In this document: in pieces, positions 31,745-40,218 of the stretch
Layout of the letters: each line of letters starts with the position of its first letter
Position numbering within the stretch: position 1 is the stretch's first letter
DNA from: Actinomadura rubteroloni
GTDB taxonomy: Bacteria; Actinomycetota; Actinomycetes; Streptosporangiales; Streptosporangiaceae
Direction of reading: 5' to 3'
Length of the DNA: 64,000 nucleotides
NCBI RefSeq assembly: GCF_002911665.1
Contig: NZ_MTBP01000005.1
Coordinates: 275,794-339,793 of the forward strand
Program-made: the position numbers and the translations under genes
The notes under the pieces: generated by a model
What the model saw: the letters and a program-made list of their open reading frames with translations, nothing else
Databases searched by the model: none
Told to the model about the DNA's origin: nothing

Positions 31745-32398
31745 ATGAGCGATGACGTCCCGGCCTCCGCGCCGTCCCCCGGTCCCTCCTCCCCGCCCGC
31801 GCCGGGCCCGGCTCCGGGCGGCGGCCCGCGCCGTGCGCTTTCGGGCGGCGTCCTGAACGCGCCGCTGGTGCTGCTGGCGGCGGCCGTCGTGCTGGCCGCG
31901 GGGCTGGCGCCGGTGGAGCCCGGGGAGGCGTTCGGGCTTCCGGCGCATCCGCTGCTGGTCCACGTCCCGGTGGTGCTGGTGCCGCTGCTGTCGGCCGCGG
32001 TCGCGGCGCTGGCGGCGCGTCCGGCGTGGCGGCTCCGGTTCGGGGTCGCGGCGGGCGGGGCGCTGGTGGCGGTGATGGCGGCGACGATGCTCGCGGCGGG
32101 CGCGGGCGAGGCGCTGCGCGACGCGCGCGCCGGGGGCGGCCCGGTGCCGGCGGCGGTGGCCGAGCACGGGGAGCTGGGCGGGCAGCTCCGCGTGCTGGTG
32201 GTGGCGCTGACGGTGGTCTTCCTGGCGGTCCTGGTCCTGGACGCGCGCCGCGCCCGCGTCCCCGAGCCGGGCCGCGCGGCGGTGCTGGCGGGACGGGCCG
32301 CCGCGGCGCTCGTGGTGGTCCTGGCGGTGCTGGCGCTGGTGTGGGTGGTGCGGGCGGGCCACGCCGGCGCCGAGCTGACCTGGGGCCACGCCGACTGA
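31745..32398 (+). CDS. DUF2231-like integral membrane protein
   Basis: 217 aa. After a 35-residue Pro/Ser-rich tail there are four membrane helices. FGLPAHPLLVHVPVVLVPLLSA is the DUF2231 signature (HPLLVH), and VVRAGHAGAELTWGHAD near the end supplies the conserved His/Gly/Trp. The conserved histidines suggest haem or metal binding, which is unproven. No Shine-Dalgarno sequence is obvious. Phased TGAGA repeats just upstream suggest two-component control. Confidence 0.85.
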   Translation: MSDDVPASAPSPGPSSPPAPGPAPGGGPRRALSGGVLNAPLVLLAAAVVLAAGLAPVEPGEAFGLPAHPLLVHVPVVLVPLLSAAVAALAARPAWRLRFGVAAGGALVAVMAATMLAAGAGEALRDARAGGGPVPAAVAEHGELGGQLRVLVVALTVVFLAVLVLDARRARVPEPGRAAVLAGRAAAALVVVLAVLALVWVVRAGHAGAELTWGHAD

Positions 32399-32581
32399 CC
32401 CCGCCGCCCTCCTGCGGCTCTCCCGGTCCGCGCCGCCCGGCGCGGCGCCTGCACGACCGCGCGGCTGCCGTCGCGTGTCCCCCGTCCGCGCCCGCCCTCG
32501 ACGACCGCGCACGATCGCGCGCGGTTGCCGTGGCGCGTCCCCGGTCCGCCCCCGCCTTTGGCGGCCGGGCAGCCGGTCCCG

Positions 32582-32618
32582 CCCGCACGAACGCCCGGAC
32601 GCCGGGCGTTCGTGCGGG
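32582..32618. terminator. Bidirectional hairpin terminator
   Basis: Perfect 17-bp stem (32582-32598 with 32602-32618) and 3-nt loop between the convergent DUF2231 and KASIII genes. The gap 32399-32684 otherwise holds nothing recognised. Confidence 0.8.
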
Positions 32619-32684
32619 GCCGGGCCGCGTGGGCGGTGTGGGCGTTTCCGCGGGCGTCGGCGGCGGGTGCGTGGGACGGTGGGG

Positions 32685-33746
32685 TCAGGCGGGCCAGCGG
32701 AGGAGGACGTGGCCCCAGGTGAGGCCGGCGCCGAAGCCGGCGAGCAGGACGAGGGCGTCGGGGGGCGGGGTGCGGGTGCGCAGGGCGTGGTGGAGGGCGT
32801 AGGGGAGGCTGGCGGCGCCGATGTTGCCGACGTCGTGGCCGGCGACGGCGATCTGGGCGGGGTCCAGGCCGGCGGCGGGGCCGAGGGTGGCGGTGAGGCG
32901 GGGGTTGGGCTGGTGGGGGACGACGAGGGCGAGGTCGGCGGGTTTGACGCCGGCGTCGTCGAGGGCGGCGGTGACCAGGCGGGGGAACGTTCCGGTGATG
33001 AAGTCGCGGACGGCGCGGCCGTCCATGTGGATGGTGTGGCCGCGGGCGGTGAGGGTGGCGGGGCTGGCGGGGGAGCGGCTGCCGCCGGCGGGGATGAGGA
33101 CGTCGTCGGCGCGGGTGCCGTCGGAGCCGAGGGCCAGGGACACGATGCCGGCGGGGGGCGCGGCGGGGCCGAGGACGGCGGCGGCGGCGCCGTCGCCGAA
33201 CAGGGCGGCGGTGGCGCGGTCGGTGGGGTCCAGGAAGCGGGAGTAGACCTCGACGCCGATGACCAGGGCGCGGGGCGGGGCGCCGCGCTGGGTGGCGAGC
33301 CAGCCGACGGCGGCCTGGACGCCGAACACGAACCCGGTGCAGGCGGCGGCGACGTCGAACGCGGCGGCGCGGCGGGCGCCCAGCAGGGCCTGGACGCGGC
33401 AGGCGGTGGCGGGGCCGAGTTCGTCGGGGGTGGAGGTGCCGACGACGATGAGGCCGATGTCGGCGGGGGTGAGGCCGGCGTCGGCGAGGGCGCGGCGGGC
33501 GGCGTGGGCGGCCAGGTCGGAGGCGGCCTGGCCGGGGGCGGCGACGTGGCGGGCGGCGATGGCGGTGCGGTCGGCGATCCAGCGGGGGTCCAGGCCGAGG
33601 TCGCGCGACAGTTCCTCGCTGGTGACGCGCCGGTCGGGCAGGTAGGCGCCGGTGCCGAGGACGGCGACGGGGTGGCGGGCGGCGGGCGCGGGGCCGGACG
33701 CGGGGCCGGGCGGTCCGGCCGGTGGTCGGGGCGGTGCAGGTGTCAC
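32685..33746 (-). CDS. Beta-ketoacyl-ACP synthase III (FabH-like)
   Basis: 353 aa thiolase fold. Catalytic triad: Cys136 (VAAACTGFVFG), His278 (VVPHQPN) and Asn308 (GNIGAASLP). LFGDGAAAAVLG is the usual glycine-rich loop. A 25-residue Pro/Ala N-terminal extension precedes the first strand. GTG at 33746 follows GAGGGGAA. It condenses an acyl-CoA with malonyl-ACP or another acyl acceptor. No fabD/acpP/fabF set is adjacent, so it is probably a pathway-specific synthase. It is divergent from an acyltransferase and an acyl-CoA-oxidase-like gene; together these three look like a small biosynthetic locus. Confidence 0.9.
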   Translation of the reverse strand: MTPAPPRPPAGPPGPASGPAPAARHPVAVLGTGAYLPDRRVTSEELSRDLGLDPRWIADRTAIAARHVAAPGQAASDLAAHAARRALADAGLTPADIGLIVVGTSTPDELGPATACRVQALLGARRAAAFDVAAACTGFVFGVQAAVGWLATQRGAPPRALVIGVEVYSRFLDPTDRATAALFGDGAAAAVLGPAAPPAGIVSLALGSDGTRADDVLIPAGGSRSPASPATLTARGHTIHMDGRAVRDFITGTFPRLVTAALDDAGVKPADLALVVPHQPNPRLTATLGPAAGLDPAQIAVAGHDVGNIGAASLPYALHHALRTRTPPPDALVLLAGFGAGLTWGHVLLRWPA

Positions 33747-33927
33747 GGGCGTTCCCCTCGGTCCGGTCCGGGCTCCGGTGCGGTGACCGGGAGCGTCGTT
33801 GGCCGTCGTTCCGGCCGGAGGCGGGCCGGGCGGCGGCCGGGGTGGTTGTCAGGCCGACCCCTGGAAGGAATAATCCCAGTTTGTAACTTTTGTTCTATAT
33901 CTGTTGGCGCGCTGTCGCTTATCCACG

Positions 33928-33956
33928 AAGACTAGTGAGTCTTACCCAGAGGTAAG
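33928..33956 (+). promoter_or_regulatory. Overlapping hairpins in the acyltransferase leader
   Basis: AAGACT-AGTG-AGTCTT (33928-33943) and CTTACC-CAGA-GGTAAG (33941-33956) share CTT at 33941-33943, so only one can form fully at a time. The second includes the start of the AAGGAG ribosome site (33954-33959) of the gene at 33968. An AT-rich segment upstream (33880-33905) contains the likely promoter. The layout could be an operator pair or an RNA switch; neither is proven. Confidence 0.45.
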
Positions 33957-33967
33957 GAGACCCGCCC

Positions 33968-34969
33968 GTGCCGTTCGCCCCGGACTGGACGCAGGACCTG
34001 GCCCCCGATCTGAGATCCGACGACGTGTGCGCCTTCCTCTTCCCCGGGACGGGATCGGGCGGAACCCCCGACCTGACCGCGCTGTCCGCATCCGGCCACA
34101 CCGCGGCGGGCCCGGCGGGCCGCCGGATCGTCGCCGACGTCCTGGACGCCGTCCAGGAGGGCCTGCCCGCCGGGTGGCCGGTGCTGCGCGGCGTCCTGCT
34201 CGACGACCCGGCCGCCTACCCCGAGGCGGCGCGCCGCCCCGGGGTCGCGCAGGCCGCCGACTACGCGTGCGCGGTCGCCGCCGACCGGGTCCTGCGCGCG
34301 GCGGGGGTCGCGCCGGCGTTCGCGGTCGGGCAGAGCTTCGGGGAGATCGCGGCGATGGTGTCGGCGGGGGTGTTCACCGTCGCCGACGGCGCCCGCATGG
34401 CCGTGAGCCTGGTGGACGTCCTGACCCGGCACGGCTCGGGCGGCGGGATGGGCCTGGTCGCCGCGCCCGAGGCCGACACCCGGGCGTGCCTGCTGCGCGC
34501 CGCCGAGCCGTCGGTGGTGATCGCGTGCACGACCGCGCCCGCCCTGACGGTGGTGTCGGGGCCGGACGAGCCGCTGGAACGCGCCCTGCACGCCGCCCGC
34601 GCCCACGGGGTGAAGGCGGTGCGGCTCGCCGTCCCGTACCTGTCGCACCACCCGTCGCTGCGCGGCGCCGACGAGGAGTGGTACACGATCATCCGGTCGG
34701 TGCCGGCGCGCCCGCCGGAGCTGCCGGTGTTCTCCCCGGTGCGGGGCGGCGCGTACCGGCCGGGCGACGACCCGCACCGCGCGCTGGCCGACTGCATCGT
34801 GCGGACGCTGCGGTTCCCCGAGATCGTCCGGGCCGTGCACCGCGCGGGCGCGACGCTGTTCGTCCAGGCCGGGCCGGGCGACGCGCTGTGCCGGGCGGTG
34901 GCGCTGTCGGTGCCCGGCGCCCGCACCTGCGCCCCCATGGCCGCCCCCGCCCCCGCCGCCGCCCGCTGA
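33968..34969 (+). CDS. Malonyl-transferase-like acyltransferase (FabD/PKS AT fold)
   Basis: 333 aa. The nucleophile elbow is GQSFGE (Ser123) and the catalytic His is in YLSHHPSL (His227 or 228), replacing the common GHS motif with GQS. The N-terminus AFLFPGTGSGG is the usual start of the fold. AVGQSFGEIAAMVSAGVFTVADGARM and GVKAVRLAVPYLSHHP support an AT domain. GTG at 33968 follows AAGGAG. It loads an acyl group, type unknown, onto a carrier protein, yet no ACP gene is present nearby. The acyl-CoA-oxidase-like gene follows after 12 bp in the same operon. Confidence 0.85.
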   Translation: MPFAPDWTQDLAPDLRSDDVCAFLFPGTGSGGTPDLTALSASGHTAAGPAGRRIVADVLDAVQEGLPAGWPVLRGVLLDDPAAYPEAARRPGVAQAADYACAVAADRVLRAAGVAPAFAVGQSFGEIAAMVSAGVFTVADGARMAVSLVDVLTRHGSGGGMGLVAAPEADTRACLLRAAEPSVVIACTTAPALTVVSGPDEPLERALHAARAHGVKAVRLAVPYLSHHPSLRGADEEWYTIIRSVPARPPELPVFSPVRGGAYRPGDDPHRALADCIVRTLRFPEIVRAVHRAGATLFVQAGPGDALCRAVALSVPGARTCAPMAAPAPAAAR

Positions 34970-34981
34970 GAGGAACCGCCC

Positions 34982-36757
34982 ATGCCCGACACCACCGACC
35001 CCGCGGACCTGGCGGGTTTCGTGCGGGGCCGCGCCGCCGCCTGGATGGACGCGGCGGTCCCGCCGGAGTTCGCGGTCGTCCCCGACGGGCTGACGGCCCG
35101 CGGCCGCCAGGCCCTGACCTACGACCGGCTGCGCCGCGCGGGCCGCGCCGCGCCGCCCGCCGCCGAGCTGCTGGCGGACCCGCACGCGCTGTGCGGGCTG
35201 CTGGAGCGCGCCGCGGTCGCCGACCCCGCCCTGTTCCACGTGATGCTGCTGCACTACACCCTCGCGCTCGCCCCGATCCTGCGGTTCGGGGCCGGGCAGG
35301 ACGGCCTGGACGGCCCCCGCGACCGGCTGGCGTCGATGCGGGACGTCGGGACGCTGCTGATGACCGAGGCGGGCCGCAGCAACAGCCACCTGTCGCCGCG
35401 CACCACCGCCCGCTACGACGCCGCGTCGCGCGAGTTCGTCCTCACCACCCCCGACGCCGACGCCGCCAAGTTCCCCACCAACACCGGCCATCCCGGCGTC
35501 GCCAAGACCGCCGCCGTCTACGCCACCCTCGTCCACGGCGGACGCGAGCACGGCGTGTTCGTGTTCATCGCCGCGCTGCGGGCCGAGGACGGGACGCCTG
35601 CGCCGGGCGTCCGGATCATCGCGGCGCCCGACGGGAGCGGCCTGCCCGTCGACTACGCGGCGGTGCGGCTGGACGGCCTGCGCGTCCCCTACGAGGCGTG
35701 GCTGCGCGACGGCGCGTCCATCGACTCCGGCGGAGCGTTCCACGACCCGGCGGGCGGCGCCGCGCAGCGCCTCACCCGGTCGATGTCGGTGGGCCCGGCG
35801 GTGTGGCGGGCGGTCGTCGCGGCGTGCGCGGCGGTGACGCGCGCGTCGGCGGGGCTGCTGGCCGCGCACTCGGCGGGGCGGGTCGCGCTCGGCCGCCTGG
35901 CGCCGCTGCGGCCCCTCACCGACTACCGCAACCAGCGCGAGGCGGTGCTCGGGGCGCTGGCGTCGGCGTACGCGCTCACCGCCGTCGCCGCGCACGTCAA
36001 GGACCGCGCCGCCACCACCGGCGGAGGGGACGGCGGCGGGGGCGCGTGGGCGCCGTGGTCGGCGGTCGACCGGGACCTGGCGCTGTTCAAGGCCGCCGCG
36101 ACCGTCCGCGCCGAGGACGCCGTCGCGCGGTGCCGCACCCACAGCGGCGCGCCGGGGTTCGCCGCCACCGACCGCCTCAACGCCTACCGGGGCCTCACCC
36201 ACGCCTACCGCAGCGCGGGCGGCGACAACGACCTGATCCTGTTCGACACCGCCCGCGCGATGGCCTCCGGGGACCGGTACGCGCCGCCGCCCGCCGCGCC
36301 GGTCCCGGCGGGCGCCGGCCCCCTGGACCCGGAGGTGTGGCTCGGTGCCGCGGCGGCCGCCGAGCGGAGCCTGGCCGCCCGCCTCACCGACCGCGTCGCC
36401 GCCGCCACCGCGGGGGGCGCGGACCCGTTCACCGCGTGGAACGCCAACCTGTCCCTGGCCGCCGCCGCCGCGACCGCCCACGCCGACCGCACCGTCCTTG
36501 AGGTCGTCGCCGCCGCCGAGGGCGGCGCCCCGCCGCCGGTCCGGCCGCTGCTGCGGCTGTTCGCGCTGGACTGGATGGAGTCGCGCGCGGCCGTCCTGCT
36601 GAACGAGGGCGCCGCCGCGCCCGGCCTGCTGGACCGGGTGTGGGAGGCGCGCCGCGCCGCCGCCGACGACCTCCCGCCCGACCGCGCCGCCGACCTGGCC
36701 GCCGCCCTGGACCTCCCGCCCGCCATCACCGCCCCCGCGTCGTTCATCACCGCGTGA
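34982..36757 (+). CDS. Acyl-CoA oxidase/dehydrogenase-like flavoprotein
   Basis: 591 aa, closer in length to acyl-CoA oxidases than to 380-residue dehydrogenases. The FAD/substrate segment LLMTEAGRSNSHLSPRTTAR, then YDAASREFVLTTPDADAAKF and NTGHPGVAKTAAVYATL, matches the oxidase pattern; DYRNQREAVLGALASAYALT and CRTHSGAPGFAATDRLNAYR belong to the helical domain. The C-terminal 200 residues are Ala-rich. ATG at 34982 follows AGAGGAA. It would introduce a 2,3-double bond into an acyl thioester. In context it may tailor a precursor for the adjacent KASIII and acyltransferase (inference). Confidence 0.8.
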   Translation: MPDTTDPADLAGFVRGRAAAWMDAAVPPEFAVVPDGLTARGRQALTYDRLRRAGRAAPPAAELLADPHALCGLLERAAVADPALFHVMLLHYTLALAPILRFGAGQDGLDGPRDRLASMRDVGTLLMTEAGRSNSHLSPRTTARYDAASREFVLTTPDADAAKFPTNTGHPGVAKTAAVYATLVHGGREHGVFVFIAALRAEDGTPAPGVRIIAAPDGSGLPVDYAAVRLDGLRVPYEAWLRDGASIDSGGAFHDPAGGAAQRLTRSMSVGPAVWRAVVAACAAVTRASAGLLAAHSAGRVALGRLAPLRPLTDYRNQREAVLGALASAYALTAVAAHVKDRAATTGGGDGGGGAWAPWSAVDRDLALFKAAATVRAEDAVARCRTHSGAPGFAATDRLNAYRGLTHAYRSAGGDNDLILFDTARAMASGDRYAPPPAAPVPAGAGPLDPEVWLGAAAAAERSLAARLTDRVAAATAGGADPFTAWNANLSLAAAAATAHADRTVLEVVAAAEGGAPPPVRPLLRLFALDWMESRAAVLLNEGAAAPGLLDRVWEARRAAADDLPPDRAADLAAALDLPPAITAPASFITA

Positions 36758-36849
36758 CCCCGGCGGGAACCACGGCGGGGCGGGCTCCGTTGCTCGTTAC
36801 AGTGCGTGCGGACGACCGACGTCCGCGCGACCGGAACCGGAGGTGGAGT

Positions 36850-37425
36850 GTGGGTGTCAGCCTGAGCAAGGGCGGCAACGTCTCGCTGACCAAGGAGGCC
36901 CCCGGGCTGACCGCGGTGGTGGTGGGCCTGGGCTGGGACGTGCGGACCACGACCGGCGCCGACTTCGACCTGGACGCCAGCGCGCTGCTGTGCTCGGCGG
37001 ACCGCAAGGTCGTCTCGGACCGCCATTTCGTGTTCTTCAACAACCTCACCAGCCCCGACGGGTCGGTGGAGCACACCGGCGACAACCTCACCGGCGAGGG
37101 CGAGGGCGACGACGAGCAGATCAAGGTGAACCTCGCGGGCGTGCCCGCCGAGGTCGACACGATCGTGTTCCCGGTGTCGATCTACGACGCCGACGCGCGG
37201 CAGCAGAACTTCGGGCAGGTCCGCAACGCGTTCATCCGCGTGGTGAACCAGGCCGGCGGCGCCGAGATCGCCCGCTACGACCTGTCGGAGGACGCCTCGA
37301 CCGAGACCGCCATGGTGTTCGGCGAGCTGTACCGCAACGGCGCGGAGTGGAAGTTCCGCGCGGTCGGGCAGGGCTACGCGTCGGGCCTGTCGGGCATCGC
37401 GTCCGACTTCGGCGTCAACGTCTGA
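36850..37425 (+). CDS. terD: TerD-family protein
   Basis: 191 aa, full-length single TerD domain: MGVSLSKGGNVSLTKEAPGL, the calcium-binding region DFDLDASALLC and NNLTSPDGSVEHTGDNLTGE, and FGQVRNAFIRVVNQ. GTG at 36850 follows GGAGGTGG. TerD proteins bind Ca2+ and are linked to tellurite resistance, envelope stress and, in streptomycetes, development. Here it stands alone, without terC or the ter cluster, and is closed by a strong hairpin. Confidence 0.93.
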   Translation: MGVSLSKGGNVSLTKEAPGLTAVVVGLGWDVRTTTGADFDLDASALLCSADRKVVSDRHFVFFNNLTSPDGSVEHTGDNLTGEGEGDDEQIKVNLAGVPAEVDTIVFPVSIYDADARQQNFGQVRNAFIRVVNQAGGAEIARYDLSEDASTETAMVFGELYRNGAEWKFRAVGQGYASGLSGIASDFGVNV

Positions 37426-37440
37426 CCCCGGCCGCTCCCG

Positions 37441-37473
37441 GCCGGGCGCACCGAGATCCCCGGTGCGCCCGGC
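37441..37473 (+). terminator. Hairpin terminator after terD
   Basis: Perfect 13-bp stem (37441-37453 with 37461-37473), 7-nt loop AGATCCC, starting 16 bp after the terD stop. Confidence 0.78.
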
Positions 37474-37655
37474 CCGCGCGCCCCCGTGGAGCGCCGCCCC
37501 GGGCGTCCCGCCCAGCGCGGCACCCCGCGCGGCGCACCGCCCCCGGCCCGCACCGCCACGCGTGCACCGCGCGCCGCAGTGCGACCCGGCGGGCGGGGCG
37601 CGGCGGGGCCGGGGGGCGATGTCGTGGATCGTTCCGGCCTGCGACAATGGGCGGT

Positions 37656-38477
37656 ATGAACAAAGGCGCGCCGATCGAGTCGTGGTTGTCGGACATGGAC
37701 GGCGTCCTGGTCCACGAGGGCCGCCCGATCCCGGGCGCGGCGGAGTTCCTGCAGCGCCTGCAGGCGGCGCGGCGCCCGTTCCTGGTCCTGACCAACAACT
37801 CGATCTACACGCAGCGGGACCTGTCGGCGCGGCTCGCGGCGCTCGGCCTGCCCGTCCCGACCGAGTCGATCTTCACGTCGGCGCTGGCGACGGCGGCGTT
37901 CCTGGCCGACCAGCGGCCCGAGGGGTCGGCGTACGTGATCGGGGAGGCGGGGCTGACGACGGCGCTGCACGAGGCCGGGTACGTCCTCACCGACATCCGC
38001 CCCGACTACGTGGTGCTGGGCGAGACCCGCACCTACAGCTTCTCCCAGATCACCCAGGCCGTCCGGCTCGTGGACGGCGGCGCCCGGTTCGTGGCGACCA
38101 ACCCCGATCCGGTGGGGCCGTCGGCGGAGGGCTCGATGCCCGCGACCGGCGCGGTCGCCGCGATGATCACGCGGGCGACGGGCGTGGAGCCGTACTTCGT
38201 CGGGAAGCCGAACCCGCTGATGATGCGAACGGCGCTGAACCGCGTCGCCGGGCACAGCGAGAGCACCGTGATGGTCGGGGACCGGATGGACACCGACATC
38301 GTCGCGGGCATCGAGGCGGGCATGCGGACGGTGCTGGTACTGAGCGGGGTGACGGGGCGCGGCGAGGTGGAGCGGTTCCCGTTCCGCCCGACGGCGGTGG
38401 TCCCGTCGATCGCCGACGTCGCGGCGATGGTCGACGACCCGTCCCTGCTGGACCGCGACGAGCCCACCACCCACTGA
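37656..38477 (+). CDS. HAD-IIA hydrolase (NagD-like phosphatase)
   Basis: 273 aa. Motif I is SDMDGVLVHEG (Asp nucleophile), motif II is VLTNNS, motif III Lys lies in FVGKPNPLMM, and motif IV is VMVGDRMDTDIVAG. The class-II cap carries VLGETRTYSFSQITQAVRL. It dephosphorylates a small phosphomonoester, substrate unknown. There is no Shine-Dalgarno sequence, but GACAAT at 37643-37648 stands 7 nt before the ATG at 37656, as in a leaderless transcript. ATG 37647 is the alternative start. Confidence 0.9.
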   Translation: MNKGAPIESWLSDMDGVLVHEGRPIPGAAEFLQRLQAARRPFLVLTNNSIYTQRDLSARLAALGLPVPTESIFTSALATAAFLADQRPEGSAYVIGEAGLTTALHEAGYVLTDIRPDYVVLGETRTYSFSQITQAVRLVDGGARFVATNPDPVGPSAEGSMPATGAVAAMITRATGVEPYFVGKPNPLMMRTALNRVAGHSESTVMVGDRMDTDIVAGIEAGMRTVLVLSGVTGRGEVERFPFRPTAVVPSIADVAAMVDDPSLLDRDEPTTH

Positions 38478-38721
38478 CCCGCCAGCCCTCCCGCAGCGCG
38501 GCGTGCGGCTTCCGTCGCGGCCGGGTCCGTGCCGGCGGGGGCGGTCTCGGGGCCGTGAGGTGCAGGTCGGGGCGGGGTCGGTCGCGGGGCGTGTCCGGGC
38601 GCCCGGTTATCCTGGCGGCGATATCCCGACATGGGCCGGTGAAGCCGGTCATCGCGGCCCGGTGTTCAGCCGTGCGCGCCGTGGCGGGGACGCCCAGACC
38701 GGCCGATCGCAGGAGTTCCGC

Positions 38722-39531
38722 GTGCACGAACCCGACCCGTCCCGCGCCCCGGCGGCCCGGCCGCGCCGCCGTCTGGTGTGGACGGTCGCGGGCGCCGTCG
38801 CGTGCGCGGCGGCGGTCGGTACGGCGGCCGTGGCGGTCGCCGCCCGCGACGGCGGTTCCGGCGCCGGCCGGCGGGCGGCGCGCCCGGAGGCGGCGGGGAC
38901 CCGCGCGGCGCCCCGCACGCCCGCCTCGCCCAGCAGGTCCCGGTCCCCGAGACCGCGGCCCGACGGGCGGCGGCAGCCGGAGCGGGTCCGCGTGCCGGTG
39001 GCGGGGACGGGACGGTTCACCACCGCTCCCGCCGCCGCGTCCACGGCGTACCGGACCGCCGGGGCGGCCCGCACGGTCCGGTACGCCGTGGACGTGGAGG
39101 GCGGCCTGCCGTTCGACGCGGCCGTGTTCGCCGCGCAGGTCCAGCGGATCCTGAACGACCCGCGCAGCTGGGGGCACGGGGGCCGGGCCCGGTTCGTCCG
39201 CGTCGCGGGCGGCCCGGTCGCGTTCCGGGTGTCGCTGGCGAGCCCGTCGCTCACCGACCGGCTGTGCGCGCCGCTGATCACGGGCGGGGAGCTGTCGTGC
39301 CGCAGCGGCACCCGCTCGGTCATCAACGCGCGCCGCTGGGGGCAGGGCGCCGTGACCTACGGCGCGGACCTGGCGTCCTACCGCGAGTACGTGGTGAACC
39401 ACGAGGTCGGGCACGCCCTGGGCCACGGCCACGAGCAGTGCCCGGGGCGGGGGCGGCGCGCGCCGGTGATGGTGCAGCAGACCAAGTCCTTGCAGGGCTG
39501 CCGGATCAACCCCTGGCCGTTCCCCGGGTGA
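38722..39531 (+). CDS. DUF3152 protein, secreted or anchored metalloprotease-like
   Basis: 269 aa. A basic N-terminus is followed by one membrane segment (about 18-41, WTVAGAVACAAAVGTAAVAV), a Pro/Arg/Ser-rich linker, then the DUF3152 domain. It contains the gluzincin-like motif HEVGHALGHGHE (HExxHxxGxxH) and conserved cysteines (DRLCAP, LSCRSGT, EQCPG, QGCRIN) likely forming disulfides outside the cell. GTG at 38722 follows AGGAG by 7 nt. Peptidase activity is inferred from the motif only. The 3' end overlaps the convergent tetR gene by 26 bp. Confidence 0.88.
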   Translation: MHEPDPSRAPAARPRRRLVWTVAGAVACAAAVGTAAVAVAARDGGSGAGRRAARPEAAGTRAAPRTPASPSRSRSPRPRPDGRRQPERVRVPVAGTGRFTTAPAAASTAYRTAGAARTVRYAVDVEGGLPFDAAVFAAQVQRILNDPRSWGHGGRARFVRVAGGPVAFRVSLASPSLTDRLCAPLITGGELSCRSGTRSVINARRWGQGAVTYGADLASYREYVVNHEVGHALGHGHEQCPGRGRRAPVMVQQTKSLQGCRINPWPFPG

Positions 39532-40144
39532 GGAGCGCGTCGACGAGCGCGGTGAGGTCCCCGGCGAAGTGCTCGTGCCGGCCGTGGGGGTTCCAGGCGT
39601 CCCCGAGCGCGTCCAGCGTGGGGTGCGCCGACGGGTCGACGTCCCCGGTGACCAGCAGCCGCTTGCCCGTGTAGGCGGGGTGGATGCGCTGCACCAGGTC
39701 CCCGAAGCTGAACACCCACGTCACGCGGTGCGCCCGCGCCGCCTCCGGCAACGTCAGCCCGCACGCCGTCCACGCCGCGTACAGGTCCTCCATCAGCCAC
39801 AGCAGCGCGGGCGCGGCGACGTCGCTGCGGCTGAGGACCTCGGTGATCCACGGCCGTCCCGCGAGCTGCCCGTGCTGCCACAGCAGCAGCGCCAGCAGCC
39901 GGTCGCGGGGCGCCTGCGGCAGCACCGGCCGCGGCAGGCCCCCGAACACCCGGTCCATCAGCAGCGTCAGCAGCTCGTCCTTGCCGCGCACATGCCGGTA
40001 GATGCTCATCGGCGCGCTCCCGACGGCGGTCGCGACGCGCCGCATCGACAGCGCGGTGCTGCCCTCCCGGGTGACGATGTCCAGCGCGGCGTCGATGATG
40101 TCCTCGCGCGTCAGCCGGTGGTCGGACAGCCCGTGGTCGCTCAC
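39506..40144 (-). CDS. TetR-family regulator
   Basis: 212 aa. The HTH is IIDAALDIVTREGSTALSMRRVATAVGSAPMSIYRHVRGKDELL. The C-terminal region resembles the TetR_C_1 group that includes the tetracycline repressor fold. GTG start at 40144. It is divergent from the yigZ gene (74 bp between) and convergent with the DUF3152 gene. No obvious palindrome was picked out in the short promoter region. Confidence 0.88.
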   Translation of the reverse strand: MSDHGLSDHRLTREDIIDAALDIVTREGSTALSMRRVATAVGSAPMSIYRHVRGKDELLTLLMDRVFGGLPRPVLPQAPRDRLLALLLWQHGQLAGRPWITEVLSRSDVAAPALLWLMEDLYAAWTACGLTLPEAARAHRVTWVFSFGDLVQRIHPAYTGKRLLVTGDVDPSAHPTLDALGDAWNPHGRHEHFAGDLTALVDALLTRGTARG

Positions 40145-40218
40145 GCACGCAAGTGTGACACGCCCGGCATCTCGACGGGACCGGGCCGCCGCCCCCGCCC
40201 GGCTACACTCGGCCCGTC

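Noticed and set aside
34982..36757. Plain acyl-CoA dehydrogenase of fatty acid degradation
   Set aside because: The length and the TEAGRSNS/AKFPTN motifs fit an oxidase-type protein better, and no beta-oxidation genes are adjacent.
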